Position numbers and translations under genes: made by a program
Shown: piece by piece, positions 5,997 to 13,381 of the stretch
How positions within the stretch are numbered: position 1 is the stretch's first letter
How the letters are laid out: every line of letters begins with the position of its first letter
NCBI GenBank assembly: GCA_035556515.1
Contig: DATMEO010000134.1
Coordinates: forward strand, 1 to 22,964
Length of the DNA stretch: 22,964 bases
Source: Gaiellasilicea sp035556515
GTDB lineage: Bacteria > Actinomycetota > Thermoleophilia > Gaiellales > Gaiellaceae
Direction of reading: 5' to 3'
Notes under the pieces: generated by a model
What the model was told of the DNA's origin: nothing
What the model saw: only the letters and a program-made list of their open reading frames with translations
Databases searched by the model: none

Positions 5997-8231
5997 CTAA
6001 ACCGTGTTGACGAGGTCGCGGATCCGCTCGCTCAGCATCGTGAACGTGAACGGCTTCTCCAGGAACGCCGTCGCCGGCGGCAGGGCACTCGCGGAGAAGT
6101 CGTTCCCCTCGGCAAAACCCGACATGAACATCACCTTCAGCTCCGGCGCGCCCTCGCGCAGCCGGTCGGCGAGCTCGTGGCCGCCGATCCCCGGCATCGT
6201 CAGGTCGGTGAGCAGGACGTCGACGCGGTTGCTGCCCGCGAGCGCGATCGCCTCGTCGCCGTCCGACGCGAGCAGCACCTCATAGCCTTCGCCGCGCAGG
6301 ACCTGGTCGACGAGGCCGCGGATCACGTCCTCGTCCTCGACCACGAGCACACGAGTCGACGCGGCCGCGGGAGCGGGAGTCGGCGGCGCTGCAATCGCGT
6401 CGACGGGGATTGCATCAGGCTCGGCCGCCTGCTGCACGACACCGTCGGCCCGGCGCAGGTAGATCGCGAAGGCGGAGCCGATCCCGATCTCGCTGTCGAC
6501 GGCTACGTAGCCTCCGCTCTGCTTCACGATCCCGTAGACCGTCGCGAGGCCGAGGCCCGTACCCTTGCCGGCGTCCTTCGTGGTGAAGAACGGCTCGAAG
6601 ATCTGGCGGAGCGTCGGCTCGTCGATCCCCTCGCCGGTGTCCCGCACGGTCAGCGTCACGTAGCGGCCGGGCTCGATCCCATCGTCGTTCTCGCCGACGT
6701 CGGAGTTCGCGGTCACGATCGTGATCGCGCCGCCGTTCGGCATCGCGTCGCGTGCGTTGACGACGAGATTCATCACCACCTGGTGCAGCTGGCCGGGGTC
6801 GGCCTCGATCGGCCCGAGCGCGGGATCGAGTTGCGTCGTCAGCGCGACGTCCTCGCCGATCAGCGGCCGGAGCATCGACTCGAGCTCGAGCACGACACCG
6901 TTCAGGTTGAGCAGCTCGGGCATCAGCACCTGCTTGCGGCTGAAGGCGAGCAGCTGCCGCGTCAGCATCGCGGCACGGTCGGTCGCCTTGCGGATCTCCT
7001 CGAGGTCGCCGTGCAGCGCGGACCCGCCTGGGGCGTGCTCGAGCGCGAGCGTCGTATAGCCGCCGATCGCGGTCAGCATGTTGTTGAAGTCGTGGGCGAC
7101 GCCGCCGGCCAGGCGTCCGATCGCCTCGAGCTTCTGGCTCTGGCGGAGCTGCTCCTCGAGCTGGCGCTGCTCGGTCACGTCCTCGGCCATCCCGATCAGG
7201 TAGCCCGGCTTCCCGTCCCCGTCGCGGACGAGCGCCGTCGCGAGGTGGGTGACGACCGTCGCGCCCGCCTTGGTCACGAAGCTGGCCTCGCGCCGGTACG
7301 CGTCCCGCTCGCCCAGGATCAGCTCGCCGAACGCCTCGTCCCCTGCCTCGACGTCGTCGGGGTGCCGCATGCTCGTGGGCAGCCTGCCGATCAGCTCCTG
7401 CTCGGAATAGCCGAACATCGACTCGGCCGAGCGGTTCGCGGCCAGGATCTTGCCCGTCCGGTCGAAGAGCATGATCGCGGTGGGAGCCGCGGCGAACATC
7501 GTCCGGAAGCGCTCCTCGCTCTCGCGCAGCAGCGCCACGGTCGAGAGCGAGCGGTGAGCGAGCGCGAGGGGTGCGATCAGGACCGGCAGCAACCAGGGGT
7601 TGAAGAGCAGAAACGAGCCGATCGCGATCCCGAGCCCCGCGAGGACGAGTTCCATCGTGAGTCCGGTGGCGGAGAAGAGCCCGCTCTGGCGGAAGCTGTG
7701 CCCGCGCCCGAGCCGCAGCATCACGGCCAGGAGCACGTGGTTGACGGCGACGAAGACGATTGCTGCGGCGAGCCCGGCTGCGGCGAAACCGAGGTCGGTG
7801 TCGGTGCGGACGAGGTCGGCGGCGAGCCAGGCGGCCAGCGTGCTCAGCATGTAGTTGCCGATGTTGAAGAGGCCGATGTACCACGTGTAGCGGTCACGGA
7901 TCCACTGCGGCGCGAGCATCGCGAGCACGAGCGGGACGAGCAACGCGGGCGGGAGCACGAGCGCGCCGGCGACGACGAACGCGGGGGCCGCGTGCAGGCT
8001 GTGGTTGCGGCCGACGGCGACGCGGAACATCGGGGCGACGGCGGCGAGGGGCAGCAGTAGCGCGGCTCTCCACCACTCCTCGCTGGACGGGATCCCCTCG
8101 CTCAGGGCGACCACCGCGGCGATCAGGGCCAGTGCCTCGATCAGGGCTGCGTAGGCGGATGCAGAAGCCGGCAGTCGGCGAACCCGCCTGGACTGCCAGC
8201 CCGCTTGCTCCGCAACTGCTGGGACGCTCAT
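5997..8231 (-). CDS. Membrane-bound hybrid sensor histidine kinase (7TM-like, PAS, HisKA, HATPase, REC)
   Basis: The product is 744 residues from the ATG at 8231, chosen because GAGGTG lies nine bases upstream; a GTG at 8243 would add four residues. Residues about 28-230 form a multi-helix membrane domain (about six or seven hydrophobic segments) that I cannot assign to a named sensor family. A PAS domain covers about 235-360. The HisKA phospho-acceptor is H380 in GGVAHDFNNMLTAIGGY. The ATPase domain shows the N box (VMNLVVNARDAM), DTGEGI, EPFFTTK and GTGLGLATVYGI. A linker rich in Pro and Ala leads to a C-terminal receiver domain with phospho-acceptor D676 (LLTDLTMPG) and K726 (LEKPF). The protein should autophosphorylate in response to a membrane or cytosolic signal and pass phosphate to its own receiver. 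No partner regulator gene adjoins it; the REC-HD-GYP gene at 19913 is 11 kb away. Confidence 0.93.
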   Translation of the reverse strand: MSVPAVAEQAGWQSRRVRRLPASASAYAALIEALALIAAVVALSEGIPSSEEWWRAALLLPLAAVAPMFRVAVGRNHSLHAAPAFVVAGALVLPPALLVPLVLAMLAPQWIRDRYTWYIGLFNIGNYMLSTLAAWLAADLVRTDTDLGFAAAGLAAAIVFVAVNHVLLAVMLRLGRGHSFRQSGLFSATGLTMELVLAGLGIAIGSFLLFNPWLLPVLIAPLALAHRSLSTVALLRESEERFRTMFAAAPTAIMLFDRTGKILAANRSAESMFGYSEQELIGRLPTSMRHPDDVEAGDEAFGELILGERDAYRREASFVTKAGATVVTHLATALVRDGDGKPGYLIGMAEDVTEQRQLEEQLRQSQKLEAIGRLAGGVAHDFNNMLTAIGGYTTLALEHAPGGSALHGDLEEIRKATDRAAMLTRQLLAFSRKQVLMPELLNLNGVVLELESMLRPLIGEDVALTTQLDPALGPIEADPGQLHQVVMNLVVNARDAMPNGGAITIVTANSDVGENDDGIEPGRYVTLTVRDTGEGIDEPTLRQIFEPFFTTKDAGKGTGLGLATVYGIVKQSGGYVAVDSEIGIGSAFAIYLRRADGVVQQAAEPDAIPVDAIAAPPTPAPAAASTRVLVVEDEDVIRGLVDQVLRGEGYEVLLASDGDEAIALAGSNRVDVLLTDLTMPGIGGHELADRLREGAPELKVMFMSGFAEGNDFSASALPPATAFLEKPFTFTMLSERIRDLVNTV

Positions 8232-8310
8232 CTGTTGCCGCACCTCGTCAAGGTAACGGGGCCATAGACGCCGCGCGGGCCCCTACTGACAATCGGCAGC
8301 AGAGCGGGCA

Positions 8311-8338
8311 CGGCGGTACCCCAGGTGAGGTACCGCCG
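8311..8338. terminator. 10-bp hairpin in the leader of the kinase gene
   Basis: The arms cggcggtacc (8311-8320) and ggtaccgccg (8329-8338) pair perfectly around an eight-base loop. It lies between the small repeat-protein gene and the kinase gene, both on the minus strand. It is the second of two consecutive hairpins and may be a terminator or a leader regulatory structure. It matches no riboswitch that I recognise. Confidence 0.45.
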
Positions 8339-8351
8339 CCTACTTCGTTTC

Positions 8352-8368
8352 GGGGAGGCGAGCTCCCC
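8352..8368 (-). terminator. Hairpin directly after the repeat-protein gene
   Basis: The arms ggggag and ctcccc flank a five-base loop, 16 bases after the stop codon at 8385-8387. This is the expected place for the terminator of the DWSSGK-repeat gene. Confidence 0.45.
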
Positions 8369-8384
8369 CATTCGGGTTCCGGCT

Positions 8385-8693
8385 CTAGCGGAGCGCGCTC
8401 GCCTTGTAGCGAGAGCTCCAGTCGGCCTTCGGAGCGGTCTTGCCCGACGACCAGTCGGCCTTCGGCGCCCGCTTGCCGGACGACCAGTCGGCCTTCGGCG
8501 CGCGCTTGCCGGACGACCAGTCGGCCTTCGGCGAGGTCTTGCCCGACGACCAGTCGGCGGCCGGCGACTTGACGCCGGAAGACCAGTCTGCAGCGAAGCC
8601 TGCGCCTGGCACGATCGCGGCGATTGCGAACACTGCCGAGCAGAGCACGATCCGGACACGCTTGGACGGAGCCAGCGGCTCGATCTTCCCCAT
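8385..8693 (-). CDS. Exported small protein of six DWSSGK-type 11-residue repeats
   Basis: The product is 102 residues from the ATG at 8693, chosen because AAGGGGG lies eight bases upstream; an upstream GTG at 8729 has no such site. Residues 1-35 are a signal peptide: MGKIEPLAPSKRVRIVL, a hydrophobic core, then GAGFA-A. The mature protein consists of six repeats of consensus DWSSGKxxPKA, with the last ending DWSSRYKASALR. Every repeat keeps Asp-Trp-Ser-Ser; the Gly-Lys and Pro-Lys-Ala parts vary a little. There is no Cys in the mature part and no catalytic motif. I do not recognise the family. Regularly spaced Trp and Lys in an exported peptide could bind polysaccharide, wall polymer or membrane, but that is speculation. 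It stands alone between trpA and the kinase gene, with its own hairpins downstream and a palindrome upstream. Confidence 0.75.
   Translation of the reverse strand: MGKIEPLAPSKRVRIVLCSAVFAIAAIVPGAGFAADWSSGVKSPAADWSSGKTSPKADWSSGKRAPKADWSSGKRAPKADWSSGKTAPKADWSSRYKASALR
8418..8588. repeat. 33-base tandem coding repeat, six units
   Basis: The word ccagtc starts at 8418, 8451, 8484, 8517, 8550 and 8583, an exact 33-base period. Each unit encodes 11 residues of the DWSSGK-repeat protein on the minus strand. The three central units are nearly identical at DNA level, indicating recent duplication or homogenisation. Confidence 0.9.
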
Positions 8694-8720
8694 CTGTGGT
8701 CCCCCTTGCGGCTGAATGAG

Positions 8721-8740
8721 CATGTGCACCCCTGCACATG
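8721..8740. promoter_or_regulatory. Perfect palindrome upstream of the DWSSGK-repeat gene
   Basis: The sequence catgtgca-cccc-tgcacatg is an 8-bp inverted repeat with a four-base spacer, centred about 37 bases upstream of the ATG at 8693. Position and shape fit a dimeric repressor or activator site. TGTGCA half-sites resemble CRP-like half-sites only loosely. Confidence 0.45.
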
Positions 8741-8782
8741 ACGACTTCGCCAGTTTTGACCAGAATTGACGGGGACTGAATC

Positions 8783-8839
8783 CCCGAATCGGCGTTGCGG
8801 CCGTCCCCGGCGGGGCGTCGTGGCACTAGCCGATTCGGG
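8783..8839 (-). terminator. Terminator-like structure after the trp operon
   Basis: The arms cccgaatcggc (8783-8793) and gccgattcggg (8829-8839) form an 11-bp perfect stem; its loop contains a second small stem (cccc / gggg). It begins 14 bases past the trpA stop (8854-8856), where the trp operon should end. A further small stem (gggga / tcccc, 8771-8785) overlaps its far end. Confidence 0.6.
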
Positions 8840-8853
8840 TTAGGCCCAGGCCT

Positions 8854-9552
8854 CTAGTCGAGTGCGTCCCGCAGCGAGCGGACATAGTCACGCAGCGCCG
8901 CGGCGCCGTCCGCCGCGGTCTCGAGCGCGCGCGAGCCGACGACGACGCCGTCGGTGAGCTCGGCGGCTGCGCGCGCGTCGGCGGGCGTCGAGATCCCGAA
9001 GCCGGCATAGAGCGGGACGCCCGGTGCGGCGGCGCGGGCGCGCTCGGCGAGCCCCGCCAGCGACGACGACAGGCCGGAGCGGGCGCCCGTGGTGCCGGTC
9101 ACGGTGACGAGGTAGAGCCAGCCGTCCGTCTGCTCTCCTGCCAGCCGCAGGCGCTCGTCGGTCGAGGTGGGCGCCACGAGCTGGACCCGCCTCAGGCCGG
9201 GGCGGTCGCCCGCGGGGAGGTCGGCCACGATCAGGCTGGCGGCGCCGGCCGACCGGGCATCCTCGGCGAAGCGGTCCCAGCCGTAGGCCTCGAGGAGCGA
9301 GGAGTAGGTCATCGGCACCAGCGGCACCTCGACGCGCTCCCGCACCGCAGCAAGGCAGTCGAGACAGGCTTGCGTCCGCATCCCCTGCGCGAGCGCCTTC
9401 TCTGCGGCGCGTCGGATCACAGGCCCGTCCGCGAGCGGGTCGGAGAAGGGGAAGCCGAGCTCGACGAGGTCGGCGCCGCCCTCGACTGCCGCCTCGGCCA
9501 GCTCGGGCGTGTCCGGCCCGGACATCAGGTAGATCGCGAGCGTCTTCCTCAT
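8854..9552 (-). CDS. trpA: Tryptophan synthase alpha subunit (N-terminally short)
   Basis: The alpha subunit cleaves indole-3-glycerol phosphate to indole, which is channelled to TrpB. The product is 232 residues, about 30 shorter than usual. It lacks the first helix of the family and begins directly at the beta-strand segment (MRKTLAIYLMSGPDT). The catalytic Glu and Asp are present in LVELGFPFSDPLADGP. The later VTVTGTTGAR, YAGFGISTP and GVVVGSRALE match the phosphate-binding loops of the barrel. The ATG overlaps the trpB stop (ATGA), so the two are translationally coupled, and no upstream in-frame sequence resembles the missing helix. It is the last gene of the operon. Function is very likely; the loss of the N-terminal helix is the only oddity. 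Confidence 0.93.
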   Translation of the reverse strand: MRKTLAIYLMSGPDTPELAEAAVEGGADLVELGFPFSDPLADGPVIRRAAEKALAQGMRTQACLDCLAAVRERVEVPLVPMTYSSLLEAYGWDRFAEDARSAGAASLIVADLPAGDRPGLRRVQLVAPTSTDERLRLAGEQTDGWLYLVTVTGTTGARSGLSSSLAGLAERARAAAPGVPLYAGFGISTPADARAAAELTDGVVVGSRALETAADGAAALRDYVRSLRDALD

Positions 9553-10667
9553 TCGTTGCGGGCCAGCACCTCGGCGAGGTCCTTGTCGCCGCGGCCGGAG
9601 AGGCAGACGACGACGAGCTCGGCGTCGAGGTCGTCAACCCGGGCGAGCGCGTGCGAGGGCTCGAGCGCCGGGATGATCCCCTCGGTGCGGGTCAGCCGGC
9701 GGAACGCGTCCAGCGCCTCGTCGTCGGTGGTGCCGACGTAGCGCGCGCGGCCGGTATCCCGCAAGTGCGCATGCTCGGGGCCAACGCCGGGGTAGTCGAG
9801 CCCGGCCGAGATCGAGTGCGCGTCCGCAATCTGCCCGTCCTCGTCGGCGAGGACGGAGGAGCGCGAGCCATGGAGCACGCCCGCGCGTCCGGTGCCGAGG
9901 CTCGCGGCGCCCGCGGCCTCGACGCCGACGATCTCGACCTCGGCGTCGTCGAGAAAGCCGGCGAACATCCCGATCGCGTTCGAGCCGCCGCCGACGCACG
10001 CGATCACGGCGTCCGGCAGCCGCCCATCCGCCTCGAGGATCTGCGCGCGGGATTCGCGGCCGATCACGGCCTGCAGCTCGCGCACGATCGCCGGATACGG
10101 CGCGGGTCCGACGCAGGAGCCGATCAGGTAGTGCGTCGTCTCGACGTTCGTGATCCAGTCTCGGATCGCCTCGCTCGTCGCCTCCTTCAGCGTCTTCGTC
10201 CCGAACTCGACCGGCCGCACCTCGGCCCCGAGCAGGCCCATTCGCTCGACGTTCGGCTTCTGCCGCCGCATGTCCTCGGCGCCCATGTAGACGACGCAGT
10301 CGAGCCCGAAGCGTGCGCACACCGTCGCGGTGGCCACACCGTGCTGGCCGGCTCCCGTCTCGGCGACGATCCGCTGCTTGCCGAGCCGGCGCGCGAGCAC
10401 GGCCTGCCCGAGCGCGTTGTTCAGCTTGTGGGCGCCGGTATGGAGCAGGTCCTCCCGCTTGAGGTAGAGGCGCTTGTCGGGGGCGAAACGCTCCGCGCGC
10501 GTGAGCGGCGTCGGACGGCCCGCGTAGTTCCGCGCCAGCTCGTCCAGCTCGGCGCGGAAGCTCTCGTCTGCGAGCGCTTCCGCCCACGCGCCCGTCAGCT
10601 CGTCGAGTGCCGGGATCAGCGTCTCGGGGACGTAGCGGCCGCCGTAGGCGCCGTAGGTCTCCGTCAC
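9549..10667 (-). CDS. trpB: Tryptophan synthase beta subunit
   Basis: The beta subunit is the PLP enzyme that condenses indole with serine to make tryptophan. The product is 372 residues, slightly short for the family but complete from MTETYGAYGGRYVPETL to SGRGDKDLAEVL. The PLP lysine is K81 in HTGAHKLNNALGQ; the Glu of AETGAGQHGVATATV and the glycine-rich phosphate loop GGGSNAIGMF are present. It starts with GTG at 10667, overlapping the trpCF stop (GTGA), and ends overlapping trpA. It is the family-typical TrpB1 (partner of TrpA) rather than TrpB2, judged by sequence style and linkage. Confidence 0.96.
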   Translation of the reverse strand: MTETYGAYGGRYVPETLIPALDELTGAWAEALADESFRAELDELARNYAGRPTPLTRAERFAPDKRLYLKREDLLHTGAHKLNNALGQAVLARRLGKQRIVAETGAGQHGVATATVCARFGLDCVVYMGAEDMRRQKPNVERMGLLGAEVRPVEFGTKTLKEATSEAIRDWITNVETTHYLIGSCVGPAPYPAIVRELQAVIGRESRAQILEADGRLPDAVIACVGGGSNAIGMFAGFLDDAEVEIVGVEAAGAASLGTGRAGVLHGSRSSVLADEDGQIADAHSISAGLDYPGVGPEHAHLRDTGRARYVGTTDDEALDAFRRLTRTEGIIPALEPSHALARVDDLDAELVVVCLSGRGDKDLAEVLARNE

Positions 10668-11821
10668 GACCGTGCCGCCTCGACGTAGGCACGCACTTTC
10701 GCCGGATCCTTGATCCCCGGTGCGGACTCCAGCCGCGACGCCGCGTCGACCGCCCAGGGCTGAACCCGCCGGATCGCTTCGGCGACATTGTCCCCCGCGA
10801 GCCTGCCTGCGAGCATGACGCGACCGGGCTCGGCGGCCGCGCGATCCCAGTGGCCGGGATCCTCCTCTTCCCAGGGCAGGTCGAGCAGGCGGGCGACCTG
10901 CTCGCCCTCACGGAGGAGCACGCCGTTCCGGCCGCGGATGCGGCCCTCCTCACGCTCGTGGACCTGGTCGACCGGCGCGCCGCTCGTGCCGGCCTCGCCG
11001 ACCCAGACGGCGACGGCGAGCAGCTCGTCGGGCACAGGCAGGACGTCCTTCGCCGCCCGCGGGCTCTCCTGGGCCAGGACGAACCCGGCCAGGTCGGCAC
11101 CGGCCTCGGCCGCGACGCCCACGTCCTCCTCGCGCGTCAGGCCGCAGACCTTGACGAGCGGCCTTCGCAGCAGCTCGCGCAGCTTCGCGGCCGGGTCGGG
11201 CGCCTGCATCAGCGTCGAGCCGACGAGAATCGCGTCGGCGCCGGCCAGCTCCGCCGCGGCGCCTTGCGCGCGCGTGCGGATGCCGCTCTCGGCGATCGCG
11301 ATCCGGTCGGCCGGGATCCGGGCGACGAGGGCCAGCTGGGCGTCGCGGTCGATCTCGAAGGTCGAGAGGTCGCGGGCGTTGACGCCGATCACGGGCGCGC
11401 CGATCAGCACCGCGCGCTCGAGCTCGTCGGCGTCGTGCGCCTCGACGAGCGTGTCGAGGCCGAGCTCGCCGGCCGCCGCCAGCAGCCGGCGGATGTGCTC
11501 GTCGTCGAGGTCGCGGAGCAGCAGCAGGACCGCGTCGGCGCCGGCGTCCTTCGCCGTCCGGAGGTGCTCCTCGGTGGAGAAGAAACCCTTGGCGAGCAGC
11601 GGCACGCCGGTGCTGGCCCGGGCGGCGCGAAGATCGTCCCAGCTGCCGCCGAAGCGCTCGTCGACAAGGACGGAGACTGCGGCGGCGCCGGCTGTGGCGT
11701 ACTCGTGCGCGATCCGTGCCGGGTCGGCGTCCGGTCGGATGTCGCCGAGCGAGGGCGACCGTCGCTTGATCTCGGCGATCGCGCCGAGGCCGGGGCCGGC
11801 GAGCGCATCGCTAAACCGCAT
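10664..11821 (-). CDS. trpCF: Bifunctional indole-3-glycerol phosphate synthase / phosphoribosylanthranilate isomerase-like fusion
   Basis: The product is 385 residues. Residues 1-220 are the TrpC barrel: K19 in AEIKRRSPS, K78 in LLAKGFF (family consensus RKDF), E127 in LVEAHD, N148 in GVNARDL and E178 in AESGI. The N-terminal extension usual for TrpC (about 40 residues) is missing. Residues 222-385 are a TrpF-like half: the catalytic-type Cys is C226 in VKVCGLT, and GFVL-SPR and a C-terminal VDAASRLESAPGIKD follow. The TrpF phosphate-site signatures are altered: the GGTG stretch is replaced by PWEEEDPGHW and LAGGL reads LAGRL. The ATG at 11821 overlaps the end of trpD by 11 bases; the longer frame from 11863 adds residues unlike the family. 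TrpC activity is likely, TrpF activity less certain. Confidence 0.88.
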   Translation of the reverse strand: MRFSDALAGPGLGAIAEIKRRSPSLGDIRPDADPARIAHEYATAGAAAVSVLVDERFGGSWDDLRAARASTGVPLLAKGFFSTEEHLRTAKDAGADAVLLLLRDLDDEHIRRLLAAAGELGLDTLVEAHDADELERAVLIGAPVIGVNARDLSTFEIDRDAQLALVARIPADRIAIAESGIRTRAQGAAAELAGADAILVGSTLMQAPDPAAKLRELLRRPLVKVCGLTREEDVGVAAEAGADLAGFVLAQESPRAAKDVLPVPDELLAVAVWVGEAGTSGAPVDQVHEREEGRIRGRNGVLLREGEQVARLLDLPWEEEDPGHWDRAAAEPGRVMLAGRLAGDNVAEAIRRVQPWAVDAASRLESAPGIKDPAKVRAYVEAARS

Positions 11822-12824
11822 TCGTGAACCTCGCCAGCTCGTCGAGCCGCGCGGCGGCTGCACCTGAGTCGACGGCCGTCCGGGCCAGCTCGAGCCCCTC
11901 GCGGAGATCCTCGGCGTGCCCGGCCGCCGCGACGGCGCCGGCCGCGTTGAGCAGGATCGCGTCGCGCCGGCCGCCGTCCGCGCCCGCGAAGACGTCGCGG
12001 ATCGCCTGCGCGTTCTCGGCCGGCGAGCCGCCGCGCAGCTCCTCCGGATCGCAGCGTTCGACGCCGAGGTCGAGCGGGTCGATCACGCGCGCGTGCACGT
12101 CGCCGTCGACGACCTCGCAGACGTCGTTCGGGCCTGCCGGCGAGAGCTCGTCGATCCCGAAGGCGCCGTGGACGACGAACGCGCGGCGGGCGCCGAGCTG
12201 CGCCAGCACGTCCGCGATCGTGCGCACGAGCGGCTGGGCGTAGACGCCGATCACCTGGGCACGCGCCCCGGCAGGGTTCGTAAGCGGGCCGAGCACGTTG
12301 AACACGGTACGCGCCGCAAGCTCGCGCCGGACCGGTGCGGCGTGTCGCATCGCGGGGTGGTGCGAGGGCGCGAACATGAAGCCGAAGCCGAGCTCGTCGA
12401 TCGACTGCGCGATCCGCTCCGGCGGCTGCTCGAGGCTGAAGCCGAGCGCCTCGAGGACGTCCGCCGAGCCCGACGCGGACGAGACGGCGCGGTTGCCGTG
12501 CTTTGCGACGCCCGCTCCAGCCGCTGCGGCGACGATCGCGGCGGCGGTCGAGATGTTGATCGTGCTCGCGCCGTCGCCGCCGGTGCCCGCCGTGTCGACC
12601 AGGTCGTCTCGCTGCGGGTGCACCGGCAGGACGTGATCGCGCATCGCTTCCGCGCAGCCCGCGATCTCGTCGGCGGTTTCGCCCTTCAGCCGGAGCGCGA
12701 CGAGGAAGCCGCCGATCTGGGCCGGCGTCGCGTCGCCGCGCATGATCTCGCCCATCACCTCGCGGCAGCGCGGCCGCCCGAGCTCGTTGCCCTCGAGCAG
12801 GTCGGCGAGTGCCTCCTGGATCAA
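11811..12824 (-). CDS. trpD: Anthranilate phosphoribosyltransferase
   Basis: TrpD transfers phosphoribose from PRPP to anthranilate. The product is 337 residues, the normal length. The PRPP-binding motif is at about 77-92 (DTAGTGGDGASTINIST) and the anthranilate-site KHGNRAVSSASGSADVLEALG at about 108-128. FMFAPSHHPAM and FNVLGPLTNPAGA are also canonical. The start is a TTG at 12824 that overlaps the trpG stop (TTGA), giving MIQEALADLLEG, which matches the family N-terminus; no better ATG or GTG is available. Translation is therefore probably coupled to trpG. Confidence 0.95.
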   Translation of the reverse strand: MIQEALADLLEGNELGRPRCREVMGEIMRGDATPAQIGGFLVALRLKGETADEIAGCAEAMRDHVLPVHPQRDDLVDTAGTGGDGASTINISTAAAIVAAAAGAGVAKHGNRAVSSASGSADVLEALGFSLEQPPERIAQSIDELGFGFMFAPSHHPAMRHAAPVRRELAARTVFNVLGPLTNPAGARAQVIGVYAQPLVRTIADVLAQLGARRAFVVHGAFGIDELSPAGPNDVCEVVDGDVHARVIDPLDLGVERCDPEELRGGSPAENAQAIRDVFAGADGGRRDAILLNAAGAVAAAGHAEDLREGLELARTAVDSGAAAARLDELARFTNAV

Positions 12825-13381
12825 CGTCGCTCCAGGAAATTGCGCCCGAGGCTCGGTCCCAGCGGCGTCAGCACCGACTCAGGGTGGAACTGGACACCCT
12901 CGATCGGGAGCTCGCGGTGGCGGACGCCCATCACTTCTCCGTCCGGCGTGCGGGCGGTCACCTCCAGGTCGTCCGGGACGGTCAGCGCCGCGAGCGAGTG
13001 GTAGCGGCCGGCCTCGATCGTCTCCGGCAGGCCCGTGAAGACGCCCTTGCCGTCGTGCTCGACCGGCGACGCCTTTCCGTGCAGGAGCGCCCGCGCCTGG
13101 CCGATCTCGCCGCCGAAGGCCTCCACGATCGCCTGGTGGCCGAGGCAGACGCCGAGCGTCGGCACGCTCGGGCCGAGCCGCCGGATCAGCTCGACCGACA
13201 CACCCGCGTCCTCGGGGCGGCCGGGGCCGGGGGAGACGACGAAGTGCGTCGGGGCGAGCGCCTCGGCCTCGTCGGGCGTGATCGCGTCGTTCCGGAAGAC
13301 GCGCACCTCGACGCCGAGCTCCTGGAAGAGGTGGACGAGGTTGTAGGTGAAGCTGTCGTAGTTGTCCAGCATGAGCAGCAT
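12821..13381 (-). CDS. trpG: Anthranilate synthase glutamine amidotransferase subunit
   Basis: TrpG releases ammonia from glutamine for TrpE. The product is 186 residues, the full size of a class I glutamine amidotransferase. It starts MLLMLDNYDSFTYNLV; the nucleophile is C79 in GVCLGHQ and the other triad members are H166 and E168 in VQFHPES. The oxyanion loop SPGPGRPEDAG is present. The ATG at 13381 directly abuts the trpE stop codon (13382-13384). It may also serve 4-amino-4-deoxychorismate synthase (as PabA), as happens when only one copy exists; the sequence alone cannot decide this. Confidence 0.95.
   Translation of the reverse strand: MLLMLDNYDSFTYNLVHLFQELGVEVRVFRNDAITPDEAEALAPTHFVVSPGPGRPEDAGVSVELIRRLGPSVPTLGVCLGHQAIVEAFGGEIGQARALLHGKASPVEHDGKGVFTGLPETIEAGRYHSLAALTVPDDLEVTARTPDGEVMGVRHRELPIEGVQFHPESVLTPLGPSLGRNFLERR

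Noticed and set aside
5745..8060. A 771-residue plus-strand open frame
   Set aside because: It is the antisense shadow of the hybrid kinase gene, whose motifs and ribosome-binding site are clear on the minus strand. The forward product has low-complexity Arg, Glu and Val runs and no motif.
8232..8384. Riboswitch in the long kinase leader
   Set aside because: The two hairpins do not match any riboswitch core that I recognise and fit better as terminators of the upstream repeat-protein gene.
8418..8588. Regular 33-base repeats considered as a CRISPR array
   Set aside because: The period has no unique spacers; the units are contiguous coding repeats in one frame with a signal peptide upstream.
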